From: a bacterium
GTDB taxonomy: Bacteria; Patescibacteriota; Minisyncoccia; Phycocordibacterales; Phycocordibacteraceae
Direction of reading: 5' to 3'
DNA: 8,115 nucleotides
Assembly (NCBI GenBank): GCA_021812955.1
Contig: JAKAMJ010000029.1
Span: 1-8,115, forward strand
Under the pieces are notes generated by a model. The model did not search any database and was not told where the DNA came from. It worked only from the letters and a program-made list of their open reading frames with translations. Numbering within the stretch: the first letter of the stretch is position 1; every line of letters begins with the position of its first letter. Below, in pieces: positions 4,883 through 8,115 of this stretch. The translations under genes and the position numbers were made by a program.

Positions 4883-6069
4883 CCCTTCGGCGTGTTCGTA
4901 CTCTTGATGGCATAGTCGCGGGAGTCGAGCTGCTTGCCGTCCGGCGTGTGGATGGCGACGAACACATGCGGGTCGCGGCAGTCGGTGGAGACCGGGAGCT
5001 TGTACGAGACGATGAACTGCTTCTGGTCGAGCGGCTGGTCGAGCGAGGCGCACTTGCGGCCGGAAGCGTCGGTGATGGTGATGCTGGCGAGCATCTCGCC
5101 GTTCCCCGTGGCGCCCAGGCGGGAGCCAGGGAAGTTGTCGGCTGATGACGACCAGAAGAACGATACCTGGGCGGTGTCGCCTTTCTGATAGTAGTCCTTG
5201 TCGAGGCGGAGGTTCTGGATGGTGGCGGAGAGGCCGCGAACGACGAAATGGAAGACGGCCTGGTCTGACTGGGGCTGGCCGCTAGCGTCTACGAGCGTGA
5301 GTGTGGCGTCGTATGCCTGCGGCTCGGACGGCTTCGGGATGACGAACGACTCGAGTGCGATCTCCCCCGGCTTGAGCGATACGGACTCCCGGCCGGTCGA
5401 GGTCGCCACCTGGGGGCCGAACGTCGTGCGATAGTTGACGGCGAAGCTGGGGCGAAGCGCCATAGCCGTCTTGGCGTGGTTCGTGGCGGTGCAATACCCG
5501 GTGAGCGTCTCAGACGGCTTCACGTCTACACCCTGGGCGGGCGCGTATATCTTGCTCGCCGGCTCGCCGGCGACGCGGAGGTAGCAGCCCGTGAGGGCGA
5601 CGTATTGGCCGGTGCCCTTCAGGGTGACCGTGCCCGGATTCGACAAGGCGAGCGTCATGCCGGCCTCGTTCTTGGCGAACAGCCAGATCTGATACTGGCC
5701 CGTGAGATACGCCGGGGCGTCGTATTCTATCTGCTTGTGCACCGTCTGGTTCTCGCCCAGGCTGACGACCTCGTCGTATACCTTCTCCGCGACTTGCGTC
5801 TGCGCCTGGCCCGTCTGCGAGATGAGCTTCACCGAATACCGGACATCCGGCTGCACGTTCACCCTGTTGGACAAGTCGAACGACAAGAAGACCTTGTTGC
5901 CGTCCTGGGACGCGATAGCAGCGTTGTATATGTTGACCGTGGCGACGGTGATAACCTTCGCGGTGGTGGTGGCCTGCGCCGGAGCCTGCGTCTGCGCCAA
6001 TGCCGCGGACGGCGCTGCGAGAGCGAGCAGCGCGGCGAAGAGAGCAAAACGTTTGGCGACGGTTATCAT
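4735..6069 (-). CDS. Exported multi-domain surface protein, N-terminal part; frame lost at 4881-4885
   Basis: I do not recognise a named family. The ATG at 6069 starts a textbook signal peptide (MITVAKRF, hydrophobic core, cleavage ALA|QTQ after residue 25). A Thr/Ala-rich linker and three beta-rich domains follow (about residues 41-152, 158-279, 283-389), with Cys pairs 162/193 and 340/364 that could form disulfides. Sense coding ends near Lys395-Gly396 (TNTPKG). After that this frame gives 48 Ser/Pro-rich residues to the stop at 4735, which are the out-of-frame reading of a transmembrane helix in the -1 frame. One extra G in the GGGGG run would join ectodomain, helix and the downstream domains into 1073 residues. 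Upstream in-frame Met codons (6111 and beyond) were rejected because only 6069 begins with a signal peptide. No Shine-Dalgarno sequence precedes it. Confidence 0.85.
   Translation of the reverse strand: MITVAKRFALFAALLALAAPSAALAQTQAPAQATTTAKVITVATVNIYNAAIASQDGNKVFLSFDLSNRVNVQPDVRYSVKLISQTGQAQTQVAEKVYDEVVSLGENQTVHKQIEYDAPAYLTGQYQIWLFAKNEAGMTLALSNPGTVTLKGTGQYVALTGCYLRVAGEPASKIYAPAQGVDVKPSETLTGYCTATNHAKTAMALRPSFAVNYRTTFGPQVATSTGRESVSLKPGEIALESFVIPKPSEPQAYDATLTLVDASGQPQSDQAVFHFVVRGLSATIQNLRLDKDYYQKGDTAQVSFFWSSSADNFPGSRLGATGNGEMLASITITDASGRKCASLDQPLDQKQFIVSYKLPVSTDCRDPHVFVAIHTPDGKQLDSRDYAIKSTNTPKGEARFPPRLSSSSSWASSPSLSLHTRSSGTGAGERSPSCSSSCSSSAPP
4877..4890 (-). other. Frame-switch point at a run of five G
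   Basis: The transcript reads CCG-AAG-GGG-GAA-GCC in the upstream frame. A -1 shift on the Gly codon re-pairs GGG with GGG and continues GGA-AGC-CCG, giving PKGGSPLS and then the transmembrane helix. The sequence is one G short of in-frame. It is either a homopolymer undercall, a real one-base deletion, or a -1 slippage site; no clear slippery heptamer or strong downstream stem is visible. Confidence 0.75.
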
Positions 6070-6078
6070 GAGGGCGCG

Positions 6079-6115
6079 ATTAGATAGTATGGATATATTG
6101 TATAGCCTCATGCAA
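6079..6115 (-). promoter_or_regulatory. Possible promoter of the surface-protein gene
   Basis: On the minus strand TTGCAT (6115-6110) is followed by an AT-rich stretch containing CATACT (6091-6086, 18-base spacer) and TCTAAT (6084-6079). Either would give a 5' leader of at most about 10 bases. TCTAAT places the A of ATG as the 10th base after it. It is less tidy than the other promoters in the window. Confidence 0.3.
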
Positions 6116-6129
6116 GCCTGCGCAGGCTT
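6114..6129. terminator. Perfect 16-base palindrome after the transglycosylase gene
   Basis: AAGCCTGCGCAGGCTT is fully self-complementary and lies 20 bases past the transglycosylase stop (6152-6150). As RNA it can form a 6-bp stem with a GCGC loop; as DNA it is a symmetric protein site. No U-tract follows. It overlaps the proposed -35 of the next gene. A DnaA-box-like TTATCCACA (6128-6136) abuts it. Confidence 0.4.
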
Positions 6130-6149
6130 ATCCACACACATCGCGGGGC

Positions 6150-7514
6150 TTAGGTATTCGAGAGGAAATCGATGTTCGGCTGGATGGTGTTCTTGATGGT
6201 ATTCATGACCTGGCTCGCGTACGCCCGGCCCGGCGCGGTCGAGGCGCCGTTCCAGCCCGCGTAGTACCGCGCGGCGGCGGTGTATTCGGCCGTGTACCCG
6301 CCAGCGCCGGCGCCGTTGTCTGCAAGCAGGAACGACATGGCCATGATGGCATCCTTCGGGTCCCACGGGTCGGCGAGTGGCTCTCCGCTCCCGGCCGCGA
6401 CGCGGTCGGCGTAGAGCGCCCAGGTAGACGGTATGAACTGCGCCGGCCCCATGGCGCCGCCCCAGCCGCCGGCGCTCGCTATCGGGCACGACACGACCTG
6501 GGCGTGGGGATCGAACCCGATGTCGAGCGCGAGCTTCAGGAATACCGGCACGTCGCGCGTGGGCGCCATGACGCGCGCGAACGGCTTGCCGGTATTCTTG
6601 CCGACGCCCGCGCCGGTCGCGTCGTCTTTCAGGATGCATTGGCCCACATTGGTGCCGAGGTTCGATTCCTGGGTGAGTATGGCGAGCGCGAGCGCCGGGT
6701 CTACGCCGGTCACCCTCTGCGCCTGCTGCGCGTATTGGAGCGCGAGGCCGAACGAGATGGCTTTCGCGTCGCGGAGCGGGAAGAGCGCGGCGCGTATGGC
6801 AGCGGCTTTCGCTTGCCGGTCCGCGAGCACTTTCTTGTATTGCACTTCCTGGTTCGTCGTTATCGCGAGCAGCTGCTGCTTCTGCGCCTTGTCGGAGCTT
6901 ATCTGCGTCTTCTGCGTCTCGACGGCGTACTTCGCGTCTGCGGTCTGGTTCTGCGCTTGCGTCAGCGCGGCCTTCTCGCTCTCGGTCTGCGCCTTCGCCT
7001 GCTGTATCACGCCGAAGAGCTTCTGCAAGTTCGCGTTTATGGAAACGAACGCGTCCAGGTCGCTATAGAAACCGGAGACGTCCTGCGCGCCGAGCGCGAC
7101 TTCCACCGCCGAATAGCCGTCGAGCATCTGCGTCTGGCGCAAGATGGAAGCGAGCGACTCCTTCCCGTGCGCGATGCGGTCGGAGAGCTGCCCGATGACG
7201 ACATTCTTATCCGCAATCTGCGCGGCGAGCTGCCGGATGGCGATGTTCTTCGCGTCTATCTGCGCCTGTGCGGCCTTTATTTTCGCGGTGAGCGCGGTGA
7301 CGTCGCCTTGGAGCGTGCCTTTCTTCGCCTGCGTATCCTTTATTATCTGCTGCTGCGCGGCGATTTCCTTCTGCAATTCGTCGTATTGCGCCTGGAGCGC
7401 GGCGCGCTCGGCGGGCGTCAGGTCTTGCGCCGCAGCCGGGCGCGCGAGCGCAGCGAACGTGCCGCCGCACACAGCCGCGAACGCGGCACAAGCAATGCAA
7501 ACCTTCCGAAGCAT
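6150..7514 (-). CDS. Secreted coiled-coil lytic transglycosylase (MltB-like SLT_2 domain)
   Basis: Predicted to cleave the MurNAc-GlcNAc bond of peptidoglycan outside the membrane. The 454 residues are: a signal peptide (MLRKVCIACA..., cleavage near AAAQ|D, residue 30); a coiled coil rich in Gln/Ala/Lys (about 33-130); a turn segment YSAVEVALGAQDVSGFYSDL (134-153); a second coiled coil (about 158-245); and a catalytic domain (about 255-445). The catalytic part has LTQESNLG with the likely acid Glu283, GGAMGPAQFIPSTWALY (352-368), DPWDPKDAIMAM and YYAGW, all as in MltB-type SLT_2 enzymes. Cys293 and Cys343 may pair. The two-helix N-terminal layout resembles PcsB/CwlO/EnvC domains that bind FtsX, suggesting division control (inference). 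The start at 7514 is supported by the signal peptide and an extended -10 just upstream. Confidence 0.9.
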   Translation of the reverse strand: MLRKVCIACAAFAAVCGGTFAALARPAAAQDLTPAERAALQAQYDELQKEIAAQQQIIKDTQAKKGTLQGDVTALTAKIKAAQAQIDAKNIAIRQLAAQIADKNVVIGQLSDRIAHGKESLASILRQTQMLDGYSAVEVALGAQDVSGFYSDLDAFVSINANLQKLFGVIQQAKAQTESEKAALTQAQNQTADAKYAVETQKTQISSDKAQKQQLLAITTNQEVQYKKVLADRQAKAAAIRAALFPLRDAKAISFGLALQYAQQAQRVTGVDPALALAILTQESNLGTNVGQCILKDDATGAGVGKNTGKPFARVMAPTRDVPVFLKLALDIGFDPHAQVVSCPIASAGGWGGAMGPAQFIPSTWALYADRVAAGSGEPLADPWDPKDAIMAMSFLLADNGAGAGGYTAEYTAAARYYAGWNGASTAPGRAYASQVMNTIKNTIQPNIDFLSNT

Positions 7515-7520
7515 CTTCGC

Positions 7521-7529
7521 AGTATACCA
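7521..7529 (-). promoter_or_regulatory. Extended -10 promoter of the transglycosylase gene
   Basis: The minus strand reads TGGTATACT: TGn plus TATACT (7526-7521, 5 of 6 to TATAAT). Six bases (GCGAAG) separate it from the ATG at 7514, so a start at the 7th base would be the A of ATG. This is the clearest leaderless promoter in the window. TTGAAC upstream (7546-7541) is too close, at 14 bases, to be a good -35. Confidence 0.55.
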
Positions 7530-7534
7530 AACGG

Positions 7535-7555
7535 AAACCCGTTCAAGCCGGGCTT
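7535..7555 (-). terminator. Short hairpin overlapping the bL25 stop codon
   Basis: In the transcript AAGCCCG (7555-7549), a seven-base loop and CGGGUUU (7541-7535) form a 7-bp stem including one G-U pair, followed by UCCGUUUGG. The 5' arm starts in the bL25 UAA stop. It is a weak intrinsic-terminator-like element, and the next promoter begins only six bases later. Confidence 0.4.
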
Positions 7556-8115
7556 AGTCCCCCGACCCTGCCTCTTCTTCCTTGCCCTTCTTCTCTACCT
7601 TTATCGCGGAAAGGTCTGCAGCGGGCTGCTCCGCACTCTCTTCGACTACCTCTTGCGCGAGCGCGACGACTTCGTTCGGGTCGACCGCGAGCGTGACGCC
7701 TGCCGGAAGCGCGAGATCTTTCGCATGGATCTGGTCATCGACTTCCTTGAGCAAGGAGATGTCGACCGTGATGGCGTGCGGGAGGCTCATCGGGTCTGCT
7801 TCCACATCTATCTCGTGGAGCACCTTCACGAGGTTCGCGCCCTGTGCGACGGCGGCGGACTCGCCGATGAATTCGAGCGGGATGGCGACTTCGACCGTCT
7901 CACCCTTGGTGACGGCATAGAAATCGGCATGCTGCGGCTGGTCGGTGATCGGGTCGAAATCGACCTTGTGGATGAGCACCGGCAGCTCGGCACCGAGGCC
8001 GGCGAGCGCGACGACGGTCGCTTCGCCAGCTTCGCGCATCGCCTTGGCGAAGGCCTTTGCTTCGACGGAAATCGGCGTAGACGGATGATGCGCGCCATAA
8101 ACGACGGCCGGAACC
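7554..8115 (-). CDS. rplY: 50S ribosomal protein bL25, CTC (two-domain) form, N-terminus outside window
   Basis: bL25 binds 5S rRNA in the large subunit. The readable 186 residues begin VPAVVYGAHHPSTPISVEAK in the frame entering at 8114, matching the N-terminal 5S-binding domain after roughly its first 20-25 residues, which are cut off. EAGEATVVAL, LIHKVDFDPITDQPQHADFY and the C-terminal domain (IPLEFIGESAAVAQGANLVK, then LPHAITVDISLL and LPAGVTL) are standard for the long CTC/TL5 form. The tail is Glu/Lys-rich and probably disordered (VEKKGKEEEAGSGD). A Met at 8039 is internal, not the start, because the homology continues upstream of it. It is 39 bases upstream of the transglycosylase gene, which has its own promoter-like sequence. 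Confidence 0.96.
   Translation of the reverse strand, partial: VPAVVYGAHHPSTPISVEAKAFAKAMREAGEATVVALAGLGAELPVLIHKVDFDPITDQPQHADFYAVTKGETVEVAIPLEFIGESAAVAQGANLVKVLHEIDVEADPMSLPHAITVDISLLKEVDDQIHAKDLALPAGVTLAVDPNEVVALAQEVVEESAEQPAADLSAIKVEKKGKEEEAGSGD

Noticed and set aside
4881..4885. Firm claim of programmed frameshifting
   Set aside because: No standard slippery heptamer, no clear upstream Shine-Dalgarno-like stimulator and no strong downstream structure; a one-base indel or base-calling error is the simpler reading.
6128..6136. DnaA box as part of a replication origin
   Set aside because: Only one box was noticed, there is no AT-rich unwinding region, and neither dnaA nor dnaN is adjacent.
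6069..6639. Extension of the surface-protein frame upstream of 6069
   Set aside because: It overlaps the transglycosylase gene antiparallel in frame phase, is Arg-rich, and hides the signal peptide inside the protein.

Overview
This window reads as a compact, high-GC bacterial chromosome segment with every recognisable gene on the minus strand. In transcription order (right to left) they are: ribosomal protein bL25 (5' end cut off), a coiled-coil lytic transglycosylase, a large secreted or membrane-anchored surface protein in two reading frames, ribosomal protein bL31 (type B), release factor RF1, ribosomal protein uS2, and elongation factor EF-Ts (3' end cut off). The best guess for the source is a Patescibacteria/CPR bacterium of Parcubacteria type. 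The reasons are the bL31-RF1-uS2-EF-Ts string, an RF1 about 50 residues shorter than E. coli RF1, the coiled-coil plus transglycosylase architecture, and a Cys-rich/Ig-like surface protein of a style I associate with that group. TGA, TAA and TAG all end genes here, so the UGA-to-Gly code of Gracilibacteria/SR1 does not apply.

The right part (6150-8115) has bL25 and a secreted cell-wall hydrolase: an N-terminal coiled-coil hairpin resembling PcsB/EnvC-type FtsX-binding domains, joined to an MltB-like (SLT_2) catalytic domain. The middle (2849-6069) holds the accessory part. A signal peptide, three beta-rich domains and a transmembrane helix belong together, but the helix lies in the -1 frame, shifted at a run of five G at 4881-4885. 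The same -1 frame then runs without a stop through a second hydrophobic segment with a signal-peptidase-like site and on into about 620 residues of Cys-rich and Ig-like domains. With one extra G the whole would be a single protein of 1073 residues. The left part (1-2714) is translation machinery.

Two architectural regularities stand out. First, no start codon has a usable Shine-Dalgarno sequence. Instead, a -10-like hexamer lies at a nearly fixed distance upstream (A of ATG is the 7th to 10th base after the hexamer), often as extended TGGTAnnnT, which predicts leaderless or nearly leaderless mRNAs, one per gene. Second, every gene end inside the window carries a stem-loop in, on, or shortly after its stop codon. 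Two of these are long: a 16-bp perfect inverted repeat bracketing the whole bL31-RF1 gap, and a 20-bp repeat between uS2 and EF-Ts. Together these suggest a string of individually transcribed genes rather than a classical operon. There is no tRNA, rRNA, CRISPR array, transposase or insertion sequence in the window, and no gene-free stretch longer than 300 bases.
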